The translations under genes and the position numbers were made by a program. From the NCBI RefSeq assembly GCF_002954245.1, contig NZ_PPTG01000001.1, forward strand, positions 78,407 through 142,406: a stretch of 64,000 nt of DNA, in the 5' to 3' direction. Shown here one piece after another: positions 38,925 to 47,116 of this stretch; positions within the stretch are counted from its first letter, which is position 1, and each line of letters opens with the position of its first letter. The notes under the pieces are model-generated. The model worked only from the letters and a program-made list of their open reading frames with translations. It had not been told where the DNA came from and made no database searches. The stretch is from Cryobacterium aureum (GTDB lineage Bacteria > Actinomycetota > Actinomycetes > Actinomycetales > Microbacteriaceae).

Positions 38925-39298
38925 TACTTCTTCTCCATCTTTGCGCCGTAGCGGCTACGAGCCTGCTTACGGTTCTTGACGGCCTGGGTGTCCAGTGCGC
39001 CGCGAATGATTTTGTAACGCACACCGGGGAGGTCCTTAACACGGCCTCCGCGCACGAGCACCATGGAGTGCTCCTGCAGGTTGTGGCCCTCGCCGGGAAT
39101 GTAGGCGGTGACCTCTGTACCGTTGGAAAGCTTGACGCGGGCGACCTTACGAAGAGCCGAGTTCGGCTTCTTCGGAGTGGTGGTGTAAACGCGGGTGCAA
39201 ACGCCGCGCTGCTGCGGGTTGGACTTCAGGGCGGGAGCCTTGGTCTTGGTGACCTTGGGGCTACGGCCCTTCCTGACCAACTGCTGAATGGTGGGCAC
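38924..39298 (-). CDS. rpsL: 30S ribosomal protein S12
   Basis: Decoding-centre protein, 124 residues. [12 protein letters not shown] places Lys at residue 43 and [13 protein letters not shown] places Lys at 88, the wild-type residues at the two positions where substitutions classically give streptomycin resistance. [18 protein letters not shown] is intact. First gene of the str operon. Confidence 0.98.
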   Translation of the reverse strand: MPTIQQLVRKGRSPKVTKTKAPALKSNPQQRGVCTRVYTTTPKKPNSALRKVARVKLSNGTEVTAYIPGEGHNLQEHSMVLVRGGRVKDLPGVRYKIIRGALDTQAVKNRKQARSRYGAKMEKK

Positions 39299-39533
39299 TA
39301 ATTACTCCTTGATATTGCTGCACGGTGACAGCTTTGTGATGGTTAGCATTCGACCAGCTGGTTAAGCTTGGTCGAGTTCATCTGGACCCGCTTGAACCCA
39401 CACGATTGCTCGCGCGTGTTTTGGTGGGTATGCCGTGGGGGCGTGGTCGAAGACCAGCCCTACATGTGTGGAATGTCGGCCTGTGCTCTCAAGAGGGCAT
39501 AATTCAGGCGCACGACAAAGCGCACACCTGATA

Positions 39534-39563
39534 ATTCTAGCCCGGCTGGGCCTCTATGGTCAA
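39534..39563 (-). promoter_or_regulatory. Putative promoter of the str operon
   Basis: Minus strand TTGACC (39563-39558), 18 bases, TAGAAT (39539-39534): a near-consensus housekeeping promoter about 240 bases before rpsL. The long leader (39299-39533) has no reading frame; I see no clear binding motif in it. Confidence 0.65.
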
Positions 39564-39585
39564 ATGGGTTGCGCCCCACGTCGGG

Positions 39586-40299
39586 CTAGGAATTGCGCGG
39601 CCAGAGCGGAGAGTCCAAGGTGCTCTCGAGGTCGGCCAACAGAGCCTGCACCTGGGGCTCGACGAACTCAGCGATCGCGGCGAGCAGGCGGGGTTTCTGC
39701 TGCGCGAGCTGGGCGCAGACCCGGAGTCCAACCTGGGTGGCGAACTCATCGGCGAGGGCCATCTCGGCTTTCAGAGCAGCCTTCTCTTTGGGGCTGAGCG
39801 GCGGGAGGGAATCGAAGGGTGCTGGGGCGGGGAGCTCGACCTGGAGCTCCTGCTCTGCGGGCGACGGAGGGGTCGGCTGGATTTCGGGGGTCTGCTGGTC
39901 GGCGAGCTCGCTGAAGGTGAAGAGGTAGGGGGCATCCGCTGCCGGTTGTGGGTCGAGATCGAGGCCGCGCAACTCCGGTTCGAGGCCCTCGCTGGGCCGG
40001 TAGGCCTGGGCGGATTCGCGGCGCTCGCTGAGATTGAGCTCGTGAGCGAGCATGGGCAGATTGAGCTCGGTGTACTCGTCGACCGAGGCGTCGATCACGA
40101 TCTTCATGCGCATCGACAGTGCGTGCTGCACCACGTGGGGCACGTCGACGGCGAGTCCGGCGGAGGCGATGATCGGGGATCCGAAGCACTGGCGGCAGAG
40201 GCGCGCTCGGCCGCGGTGCGTTGCGGGGCGCCAGCGGGTGATCCAACGCAGCCAGTTCTCAACCTCGTGGTTGACGCGCGACTCGATGGACCTGTCCAT
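39586..40299 (-). CDS. Uncharacterised cytoplasmic protein, 237 residues
   Basis: Not recognised. The N-terminal third is basic and Trp-rich (ENWLRWITRWRPATHRGRAR) with one CxxC pair (RLCRQCFG) and a segment KIVIDASVDEYTELNLPMLA. The middle (about 105-165) is Pro/Glu/Ala-rich and probably disordered. The C-terminal part (LSPKEKAALKAEMALADEFA onwards) is predicted helical with leucines and alanines. There is no signal peptide or membrane segment. It lies divergently upstream of nothing obvious and reads towards the str promoter; it may be a conserved family protein of Microbacteriaceae. Confidence 0.7.
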   Translation of the reverse strand: MDRSIESRVNHEVENWLRWITRWRPATHRGRARLCRQCFGSPIIASAGLAVDVPHVVQHALSMRMKIVIDASVDEYTELNLPMLAHELNLSERRESAQAYRPSEGLEPELRGLDLDPQPAADAPYLFTFSELADQQTPEIQPTPPSPAEQELQVELPAPAPFDSLPPLSPKEKAALKAEMALADEFATQVGLRVCAQLAQQKPRLLAAIAEFVEPQVQALLADLESTLDSPLWPRNS

Positions 40300-40335
40300 G
40301 GTAGATAAGGGTACTCGTACCGCGTGCTGCCGGGG

Positions 40336-40827
40336 TCAGTTGTCGTCGTTCTTCTCCCAGGGCCACTCGGGAGCACCGGAGCCAGCCGGTTTGGCGAGCA
40401 GCACCACGAAGAATAGAAAGGCGATGAGCCAGCCGCTCACGGCGACGGCGATCGCGAACGGGCTCATCATTTCTCCGCCGATGAAGACGACCGAGCGAAA
40501 GAGTTCGCCGGCGCCGAGGCTGTAGACCACTCCCCCGGAGACGCAATAGCCGAGGTAGGCAGCGATGCCGGCGATGAAGATCGGCAGCGGCGGAATCTGC
40601 GTCAGGCGTTCGGGCGAGCGCAGAACGGCACTGAGAATTACCCAGACCAAGGCGAGGACCGCCGTGGTGACCATGATGGGGCCGAGGAGGGCGCCGGCAT
40701 CCGTTTCGTTGATGACGTCACGATTGAGCAGCAGGCTAAGCACTCCGAACGCCGCCACGATGAAGGCAACGTAGAGGGCGACCGAAAAGGCCGCCATGGT
40801 GATCGCGTACTTTCGGTATTCCCGCAT
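40336..40827 (-). CDS. Small integral membrane protein, function unknown
   Basis: 163 residues with four predicted membrane segments (about 9-32, 48-68, 82-104 and 120-145) and short charged ends (MREYRKYA and PWEKNDDN). Both termini are probably cytoplasmic. No catalytic or transport motif is visible. It is followed after 36 bases by the 237-residue uncharacterised gene, so the two may be co-transcribed. Confidence 0.75.
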   Translation of the reverse strand: MREYRKYAITMAAFSVALYVAFIVAAFGVLSLLLNRDVINETDAGALLGPIMVTTAVLALVWVILSAVLRSPERLTQIPPLPIFIAGIAAYLGYCVSGGVVYSLGAGELFRSVVFIGGEMMSPFAIAVAVSGWLIAFLFFVVLLAKPAGSGAPEWPWEKNDDN

Positions 40828-40914
40828 GGCTCCAGCGTAGGCCCGCCCGCCGAGTGCCGGTGCCGGACGTGGCCCAGGCCCGAGCCTTGGGCCCAGTTTG
40901 TAAACCGGGCCCGG

Positions 40915-40936
40915 GGACGGGGCCTGGGCCCCGTCC
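40915..40936 (-). terminator. GC-rich hairpin, near copy of the one at 3478
   Basis: GGACGGGGCC-TG-GGCCCCGTCC forms a 10-base-pair stem 9 bases after the stop of the gene at 40945. It differs from the hairpin at 3478-3499 only in the two loop bases (TG for CG). It probably terminates the transcript of the membrane protein gene. Confidence 0.65.
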
Positions 40937-40944
40937 GCAAAAGA

Positions 40945-42039
40945 CTAGGAGCGGGCGACCTGGGGGCCGTCGGCGAGCAGGCGCTCGTACTCGGTGCGGG
41001 CCTCGAGGTTCTTAGCGGTGACGCGGCGTCCGCGGCGGGAGATCCAGGCGCCGGCCCAGATCGGCACCTCGCGGGCGATGAGCCCAGCGGCGATGGCACC
41101 GGGGTTCAGCCACAGGGTGGACACGATGCGGCTGAGTTCGGTCGGGGTCAGGCCGTCAGACTGGCCGTCGATCACGAGGCCAAGCATGGCCCCGCCGATG
41201 TAGGAGAAATACACCACGACGCCGACGAAGAAGCCGAACAATACGTAGGCCCACCAGCCGCCGCGGTTGACCAGCGCAATCAGGGCGGCATAGGCCAGGA
41301 AGAAGAAAATGACCGGAATGTAGAATCTCGGAAGCCCGACGAAGGACGTGAAGCTACTCACGGTCACGGCCATGGTCGCGCTCGTCACGCCGATGATGAT
41401 GAATGCAGCGACGGCGTACAACACCGCAAAAACCACGGTGGCGAGCAGGGCGATCAGAATGCCGCCACCCCGGTTGCTGCGGTCCTTGGGCTTGGTGGGT
41501 GCCTGCACGTAGATCGGCGACTGGGCCGGGGGCGTGTACGACGGAGCGGTCGAGACCGGCACCTCACGGGGCTCCTCGACGATGGCGTAGTCGATGGGCG
41601 ACTGGGCCGCTGCGGCCGTTCCCACGACGAGCGCGACCGGCGAGGCCGGGTCGGAATCAATGGCGGTACTCCTGGCCGGAATCGTTTCAGCGGGAGTATA
41701 GGAGTCGGAGTAGTCGTCGGCGAGGCTGGGCGCGTCGGCATCGCGGGGCGACACCGAAGCGGCCGTCGACCTGGGGGCCAGGTTGCCGGCGGAATCCGAG
41801 GCCGCCTGTGCGTCGGCGCGCTCGGCCGCACTCAGGTTGGCGTTGATGGCGTCATAATCGATAACGATGGGCTCCTGCGCGGGCTCAGCACCCGAATCCG
41901 GCTGATCAACCACGGCCGCGGCGTGCTCGGGGGCACCGCTCTGGTCGGAGGAATCCTGCTCGTGCGCGCTCGAATCGGGCGCTGCGGCAGCATCCGTTTC
42001 AGGGTTCTTCTTGCCGTCGGTTGGCGTGTTGTCGCTCAT
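40945..42039 (-). CDS. Membrane protein with long disordered N-terminus, function unknown
   Basis: 364 residues. The first 180 or so are Ala/Asp/Ser/Glu/Pro-rich low-complexity sequence. About five membrane segments follow from GILIALLATVVFAVLYAVAA to ALIALVNRGGWWAYVLFGFF and beyond, and the C-terminus is basic (SRRGRRVTAKNLEARTEYER). No enzyme motif is visible. It lies just downstream of the pilus locus on the same strand but is separated by 87 bases and likely has its own promoter; nothing ties it to pili. Confidence 0.75.
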   Translation of the reverse strand: MSDNTPTDGKKNPETDAAAAPDSSAHEQDSSDQSGAPEHAAAVVDQPDSGAEPAQEPIVIDYDAINANLSAAERADAQAASDSAGNLAPRSTAASVSPRDADAPSLADDYSDSYTPAETIPARSTAIDSDPASPVALVVGTAAAAQSPIDYAIVEEPREVPVSTAPSYTPPAQSPIYVQAPTKPKDRSNRGGGILIALLATVVFAVLYAVAAFIIIGVTSATMAVTVSSFTSFVGLPRFYIPVIFFFLAYAALIALVNRGGWWAYVLFGFFVGVVVYFSYIGGAMLGLVIDGQSDGLTPTELSRIVSTLWLNPGAIAAGLIAREVPIWAGAWISRRGRRVTAKNLEARTEYERLLADGPQVARS

Positions 42040-42126
42040 GCTGAACTCCTCGTGGCCTTCGCCGTGACTGACTTCTACTGTACCAAGGGCACAGCAAATG
42101 CCACGGCGACTCGGCGCGCCACCGCA

Positions 42127-42810
42127 TTATCCAACGGATGCCGCCGCCGGCGCCACCAGCGAATACACCAGCCCCGAGACGGTCGCGTTCACCAGGCCCG
42201 GCAGTCCGGGCGCCCGGGCCGTGCTCAGGCCGTCGACAAGGAACAACCGGCTCCCGGACTGCAGACGCGAGACGAAATCGAGCACCTCGGCGTAGCTGCC
42301 CGTGACCGTGATCTGCATCGGAAAGGCGGCGAAGTTCGTTGCGGTGATCGACGTGCTGCTGGCCGGGGCTGCGGGCATGGCCGCCGGCACAGCATCCGGA
42401 ACAGCCGCCGGAACGGCCGCAGCATCGGCCGCAGCATCGGGCGCCGCCGCGACCGGAACAACCGGCACGTACGCCACCGCCTCGGTCACGGTCATCCCGG
42501 TGAGGGTGAGTCCAGCGGCCAGGGCCTGGGCGTCGAGCTGGTCGACCAGGGCCGGCATGGCCGAGCCGGTCGGAACCGACTCGGCGAGCGCATCCGCTTC
42601 GCTGGTGAGCGCGTCGAGATTCTTGAAGTCGTGCTTGAGCCGGGCCAGCAGCGCGACGTGTTCAGCATTCGTCGCCTGCACGAGCGTGCGGCTCGCGTTG
42701 GCGACATTCATGCTCTCGAGCTGGGGCGCAATCCCCAGCACAGCGCCGAGAACGACGATGACACTCGTCACCAGCACGGAGCCGATGAGCCAGAGTTTGT
42801 TACGATCCAT
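42127..42810 (-). CDS. pilO: Type IV pilus alignment protein PilO, locus A
   Basis: 227 residues: a short cytoplasmic start (MDRNKLWLIGS), one membrane helix (SVIVVLGAVLGIAPQL), a coiled-coil-like stretch, then a C-terminal ferredoxin-like domain split by an Ala/Pro/Val-rich repeat region (about 120-150). PilO pairs with PilN outside the membrane to connect PilM to the platform. It follows PilN by two bases and is the last gene of locus A. It aligns with the locus B copy (RNRLFGAVLILIIGA; LLGIAPKL). Confidence 0.82.
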   Translation of the reverse strand: MDRNKLWLIGSVLVTSVIVVLGAVLGIAPQLESMNVANASRTLVQATNAEHVALLARLKHDFKNLDALTSEADALAESVPTGSAMPALVDQLDAQALAAGLTLTGMTVTEAVAYVPVVPVAAAPDAAADAAAVPAAVPDAVPAAMPAAPASSTSITATNFAAFPMQITVTGSYAEVLDFVSRLQSGSRLFLVDGLSTARAPGLPGLVNATVSGLVYSLVAPAAASVG

Positions 42811-42812
42811 GG

Positions 42813-43481
42813 CTAGCTCTTTTCGGTCGGGTCGAAACGATGCGCGAACGCGGAGTCGTTGATGTGCATGGAGATGGTGACCGTGTAGCTGCCCGTGGTC
42901 TGATCAAGGGCGACCGAGCCGGGAAGGGCGTCGGCGAACCCGTCGAGCCGACCAAGCGCGGTCAGCCAGGCCGGAATGTCAGGCAGCACGGTACTCGTGG
43001 CGGTGAACGACACCGTGGCGACCCGGGATCCCTGCAGCGCAGCGGTCGCCTGGGTGTAGGCCGCGAGCGGTGTGGCCGAATCGACCTGAACGCTGGTAAT
43101 TGCCACGCTGCGCGGCAGCGTGTTCTGCACGGCGTCGAGGTAGGTCTTCCAGTCGATCTCAGTGGAAGCTCCCACCCGCTGCGCCGCCTCGGTGAGCGTG
43201 ACCTGATTCTGCAGTGCACGCACGGCAAAATATTGGCCCTGCTCGGTCAGCAGGGTCGCGGTGCGGGCCTGCTCGCTGGCCAGATTCAGCTGGGCCGTGT
43301 GCGCGATAGCGCTCGCCGAACCGACGAGCAGGGCGACGACCACCGCCACCCCGACCACACCGATAGTCAGCCGCCGACGTTGCTGCTGGCCGCGACGTTC
43401 GGCGCGCACCTCGGGCGGGAGCAGGTCCACCCGCTGGTCGCCGCCGATCACCAGCACGTCGTCTTTCGTCCGGCGCCTCAT
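42813..43481 (-). CDS. pilN: Type IV pilus protein PilN, locus A
   Basis: 222 residues. The cytoplasmic N-terminus carries RVDLLPPEVRAERR, corresponding to the conserved PilM-binding INLLP motif, followed by one membrane helix (GVVGVAVVVALLVGSASAIA) and an external domain. The ATG overlaps the pilM stop by four bases. The locus B copy has ADLLPPELKAARQG at the same place. Confidence 0.85.
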   Translation of the reverse strand: MRRRTKDDVLVIGGDQRVDLLPPEVRAERRGQQQRRRLTIGVVGVAVVVALLVGSASAIAHTAQLNLASEQARTATLLTEQGQYFAVRALQNQVTLTEAAQRVGASTEIDWKTYLDAVQNTLPRSVAITSVQVDSATPLAAYTQATAALQGSRVATVSFTATSTVLPDIPAWLTALGRLDGFADALPGSVALDQTTGSYTVTISMHINDSAFAHRFDPTEKS

Positions 43482-44593
43482 GCTGCACGCCCAAGCGCAA
43501 GTCCGAGGGCCACGGTGTAGGCGGAGCTGCCGAGGCGCAGCCCCTCGGCATCGATAGCGGAGGCCAGAGCCACCGTCGACAACGGATCTCCGGTGGACAC
43601 CCCCAGCCGGGTCATTTTCGACACGGCCTCCGGCAGCCCGGGCATCTGGGCACCTCCACCGCTGAGCACGATCGCGGTCACCGGGTCGCTGGGCCGAGTG
43701 TTCGCATAATAATTGAGGGTGTTGACCACGCTGCCGAGCTGATCGTTCATGGTCTCCGCGATGATGGTGGCGCCGACCTGGTCGATCGAGCCTGATCCAC
43801 CGCCGCTGACCCCGTCGAACGGGACCTCTCTGCGGGACGCCCCCGGGCGGGCGTCGGCGGCAGCACGCGCCAGCAGACCGATGCGATGTTTGAGGAGGTC
43901 GGCTGTGGCGGTATCCGTTTGTAACGCGGTGGCGACGGCCTGGGTGACGTCGTCGCCGCCGGTAGGGATGATGCGCACGAACTGCGGCACGCCCTGTCTG
44001 GTGATGACCACACTCGTGGTCGTCGCGCCGAGGTCGATCACCGCGACAACGCCGTCGATGCCCGGTCGGGTGACCAGCAGACGACTGACCGCGAACGGAA
44101 TCAGGTCGACGTCGATCGTGGTGAGGCCGGCCAGCCTGGCCGCCGACACGTTTGCGACCACCGCGGCTTTGACCGCCGCAATGAGCAGCCCGTTCACGGT
44201 GGGGCCGTGCTCGGTGGTGGATTCCGAAATGGGATAGAAGTCGAGCAGGGCGTCGGCGACGGGCACCGGCAGCAGGTCCTGCACCTCGAACGAAAGCGAC
44301 TGGCGAATGCGGGCGAGCGACATTTTAGGCACGCTCAGGTCGCGGGCTAGCACGCGCTGGTTTCCCATGCCGAGCACAACCTGGCGGGAGCGAAACCCGC
44401 CACTCGACCACAGGGCTTTGAGCGCGGTGGCGACGGTGTGCGGCTCGAGTACCTCGCCGCCGCTCACTGCGCCGAGCGGCAGCGCTACCTCGTGGTAGCG
44501 CAGCACGGTAGGCCGGCTCTTGCCGGGGTTTCGTACCTCGACGGCACGCAGGTGCGCGGTGCCGATGTCTATTCCTACGACGCTCTGGGCCAC
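43478..44593 (-). CDS. pilM: Type IV pilus assembly ATPase-like protein PilM, locus A
   Basis: Actin-fold protein on the inner face of the membrane. 371 residues; phosphate motif 1 is SVVGIDIGTAHLRAVEVRN, VAVIDLGATTTSVVITRQG is phosphate 2 and AIVLSGGGAQMPGLPEAVSK the adenosine motif. LSFEVQDLLPVPVADALLDF matches PilM. It forms the inner ring with PilN and PilO encoded by the next two genes through overlapping starts. Confidence 0.92.
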   Translation of the reverse strand: MAQSVVGIDIGTAHLRAVEVRNPGKSRPTVLRYHEVALPLGAVSGGEVLEPHTVATALKALWSSGGFRSRQVVLGMGNQRVLARDLSVPKMSLARIRQSLSFEVQDLLPVPVADALLDFYPISESTTEHGPTVNGLLIAAVKAAVVANVSAARLAGLTTIDVDLIPFAVSRLLVTRPGIDGVVAVIDLGATTTSVVITRQGVPQFVRIIPTGGDDVTQAVATALQTDTATADLLKHRIGLLARAAADARPGASRREVPFDGVSGGGSGSIDQVGATIIAETMNDQLGSVVNTLNYYANTRPSDPVTAIVLSGGGAQMPGLPEAVSKMTRLGVSTGDPLSTVALASAIDAEGLRLGSSAYTVALGLALGRAA

Positions 44594-44624
44594 GAGAGGT
44601 ACTCCTTAATAGAGGGGTGGAGAA

Positions 44625-46448
44625 TCACGGGATGATCGCCCCCGACGCGTTGAAGGCCGAACTGACTTCGACCAGCCGGCTGATGCCGTAGGTGGCGGCG
44701 ACCGGGGAGAGGTATTTCGGCGGGGCAATGTAGAGAAATCGGGGGTCGTAGGTGTAGTTCTTGGTGTAACCGCTAACGACGGTGCCCGCAGTTTGGCGCA
44801 CAATGCCGCGATATTTCTGGGCCAGGGAACCGTTGATGGTGAGCACGCCCTGTTCGCCGCCGCGATGGTAGTTCTGCACCTGCACGGTGTGGTCGAGCGA
44901 GAGCATGGCCGCATCGATGCGCCGGTTGTCGGGCAGAATCGCGCCGCCGCCGGCCGGGCAGCCGGCGCCGACACAGACCGGGTTCCAGATCCACAGGGCG
45001 TTTTGCGCGACCAGTCCGAGCACGTCGACTGCGGGATCCGAGTAGATGATGTCGCCGGTGACATAGACAAAATTGTCGGTGGCGACGGTCATCGTGCCGC
45101 GGAGCGTGCCCTCGATGAAGGCGTCACCGTGGCGGCAGCCGTACGAGGTGGGAACGGAGGCCACGTTCTCGTTCGCCAGCGGAAAGCCGATGCCGTTGCC
45201 GGCCGCACACCTCGCGGCGTTCTGACCGGGCGGCCAGGCGGTGTCACTCGTAAAATTGGGGTCGCCCGACAGCAACGGCACACTCTGCACGAACAAGAGG
45301 TTCGCGCTCAAAACGGGTATGGTGGCGCCGCGCGCCGAACCGAGCGTTCCGGCGCGAGTGCCCGGCACCCCGCAGGCGGCTGGTGTGCTGCCCGACGTGG
45401 CCGGTTCGCCGACCACCCGGGTAGCCCTGGTCCACGGTGAGCGGATGGTCATGGTGCCGCCGACGTTCAGCACGATGCTGGTCGGTCCGGTGTAGAGGCA
45501 GCCGGGTTCGGCGACGCCGGCGTCGGTGCGGGTCTCTCCTCGCAGCGACGCGTTGGTGGCGGGCATCGCGATGACGGGGCTGTTCGCGGGCAGGCCAACG
45601 TTGAACACCTGCCCGGTGCAGACAGTTCCGGCGGAGTTCGTGCGCAGATAGTTCGCCCCGACCGCGCCCGGATTGCCCGTGGTGACTTTTCCGTTGAACG
45701 TCGCGTCGCACACCCGGATGGTGTCATTGGAGTGAACCGGTCCGTTGATCACGTCGCCACCACCGAACGCCACGTCACTGCACACGCTCCAGCCACCGGT
45801 CGGCGCCGGTCGCCCCGCCCAGTCATAGGTGTCGGCGCAGCCCGGGGTGGTCACACCGCTCTGGGCCGGATCCTGAATCTCGTACATCGTGAAATACAGA
45901 AAGTCGATGAACCCCGCCTGCTTAAGGTTGGCGACGACACTGCGGGTTTTGGTTCCGACCCGACCGGTCGAGCGGATGCGGAGCACCCCCGACGACGTGT
46001 ACGCCGAGTTGTCGACCTCGTAGCGAAAAGACGCGGTGCCGACGCTGCCTGCAACGCTCGCCCAGCCGCCGGTTGCGCCCACCCCGAAGGCAGGGTTGGC
46101 CACGACCGGCGCGGTGAGCGTGCTGCCGGCGCTGAACGCGGCTGCGGAATTGCCGAACCGATAGTAGGTGTTGTCATTGGCGAGCCGGCTCTCGTACTCG
46201 TCGACCCCGGCGTAGGCGGCGGCCATAGCGCCGTTCCAGTTCTGGTCACTGGTGGCTTTGAGGCTCCCGCTGACCGAGAAGGTCATGGCCGTCGCCACCA
46301 TGGTCAGCAGCACGAGGCCAATGCCGATCACCACGAGCAGGGCGGCACCGCGCTCAGGCTCGTGCGCCAACCGGCCGGTTCGGGCGAGCCAGGCGCGGCG
46401 AACGGCACCCCTGGCCCCACCCAGCGTCATCACCCCAGGGATCATCAT
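44625..46448 (-). CDS. Large minor-pilin-like protein (PilX-type N-terminus), locus A
   Basis: 607 residues. After a basic start, RGAALLVVIGIGLVLLTMVA forms one hydrophobic helix like the PilX N-terminal segment, but the Glu usual at position +5 of prepilins is missing. The following ectodomain is Gly/Thr/Asn-rich, with GGDVINGPVHSNDTIRVCD and several cysteines (for example CSDVAFGG, PVCVGAGCPAGG) that may form disulfides. It overlaps the pseudopilin gene upstream by four bases. Likely a surface or tip subunit; its ligand is unknown. Confidence 0.75.
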   Translation of the reverse strand: MMIPGVMTLGGARGAVRRAWLARTGRLAHEPERGAALLVVIGIGLVLLTMVATAMTFSVSGSLKATSDQNWNGAMAAAYAGVDEYESRLANDNTYYRFGNSAAAFSAGSTLTAPVVANPAFGVGATGGWASVAGSVGTASFRYEVDNSAYTSSGVLRIRSTGRVGTKTRSVVANLKQAGFIDFLYFTMYEIQDPAQSGVTTPGCADTYDWAGRPAPTGGWSVCSDVAFGGGDVINGPVHSNDTIRVCDATFNGKVTTGNPGAVGANYLRTNSAGTVCTGQVFNVGLPANSPVIAMPATNASLRGETRTDAGVAEPGCLYTGPTSIVLNVGGTMTIRSPWTRATRVVGEPATSGSTPAACGVPGTRAGTLGSARGATIPVLSANLLFVQSVPLLSGDPNFTSDTAWPPGQNAARCAAGNGIGFPLANENVASVPTSYGCRHGDAFIEGTLRGTMTVATDNFVYVTGDIIYSDPAVDVLGLVAQNALWIWNPVCVGAGCPAGGGAILPDNRRIDAAMLSLDHTVQVQNYHRGGEQGVLTINGSLAQKYRGIVRQTAGTVVSGYTKNYTYDPRFLYIAPPKYLSPVAATYGISRLVEVSSAFNASGAIIP

Positions 46449-47116
46449 GGCCCCACCACGAGTCGAACGTTGGGCATGCCAATGGTGTTGCTGAGGGTGA
46501 CCGCGCTGCGGGCATCCGCTGTGCTGGTTTGCACCGTGAGGTTGACCGTGACCGTGACGATGCTGCGCAGCTGCACGACGGTGGGCGCGACGTCGACCGG
46601 CAGACTGCTGCCCGCCGAGTCGGTAAAGGTGAACAGGGGCAGGCTGCCGGTCGGCGCCACCGTCTGGGCCAGGACGCGGGTGGAGCGAGCGGTGGTTTCG
46701 AAGGTGAAGAGGCCGCCTGGCTGCGGGATCGACGACCAGCGGGTCTCGACCAGGCGCCGCTCGGCGTCAACCGCGAGGCGAATCTTCACCGGCTGCTGGG
46801 TGGACAAGCCCAGGTTGACGTAGGCATACAGGGTGAGTGCTTCAGTGCTCGCCTCCGCGATTGCCGGATCGGCGAGCGCGGGGCTCGGAACGGGGTTGGC
46901 CGTGGCGGCGCGAATGGACCGCGCCATGGCATTCATGCCGTTGGATGCTTCACGGGTATTGGCGCCCAGGGCTGAAGCTGAGCCGAGTGACCGGCTCGCG
47001 CTCACGTAGAGACTCGAGATCATGACCAGAAACACGCCGAGCAGCACCACCGACACGAGCAGTTCCACGAGGGACAGGCCGGTTTGATCGGCCCGCAGCC
47101 TGCGCCAGCGCATCAC
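46445..47116 (-). CDS. Minor pilin with prepilin cleavage site (PilW-like), locus A
   Basis: 223 residues. The leader MMRWRRLRADQTG ends in Gly13, followed by LSLVELLVSVVLLGVF with Glu at +5, the class III signal cut and methylated by PilD. The globular part is beta-rich with Thr/Val. Overlaps of four bases on both sides place it between the PilV-like and PilX-like genes. Confidence 0.85.
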   Translation of the reverse strand: MMRWRRLRADQTGLSLVELLVSVVLLGVFLVMISSLYVSASRSLGSASALGANTREASNGMNAMARSIRAATANPVPSPALADPAIAEASTEALTLYAYVNLGLSTQQPVKIRLAVDAERRLVETRWSSIPQPGGLFTFETTARSTRVLAQTVAPTGSLPLFTFTDSAGSSLPVDVAPTVVQLRSIVTVTVNLTVQTSTADARSAVTLSNTIGMPNVRLVVGP

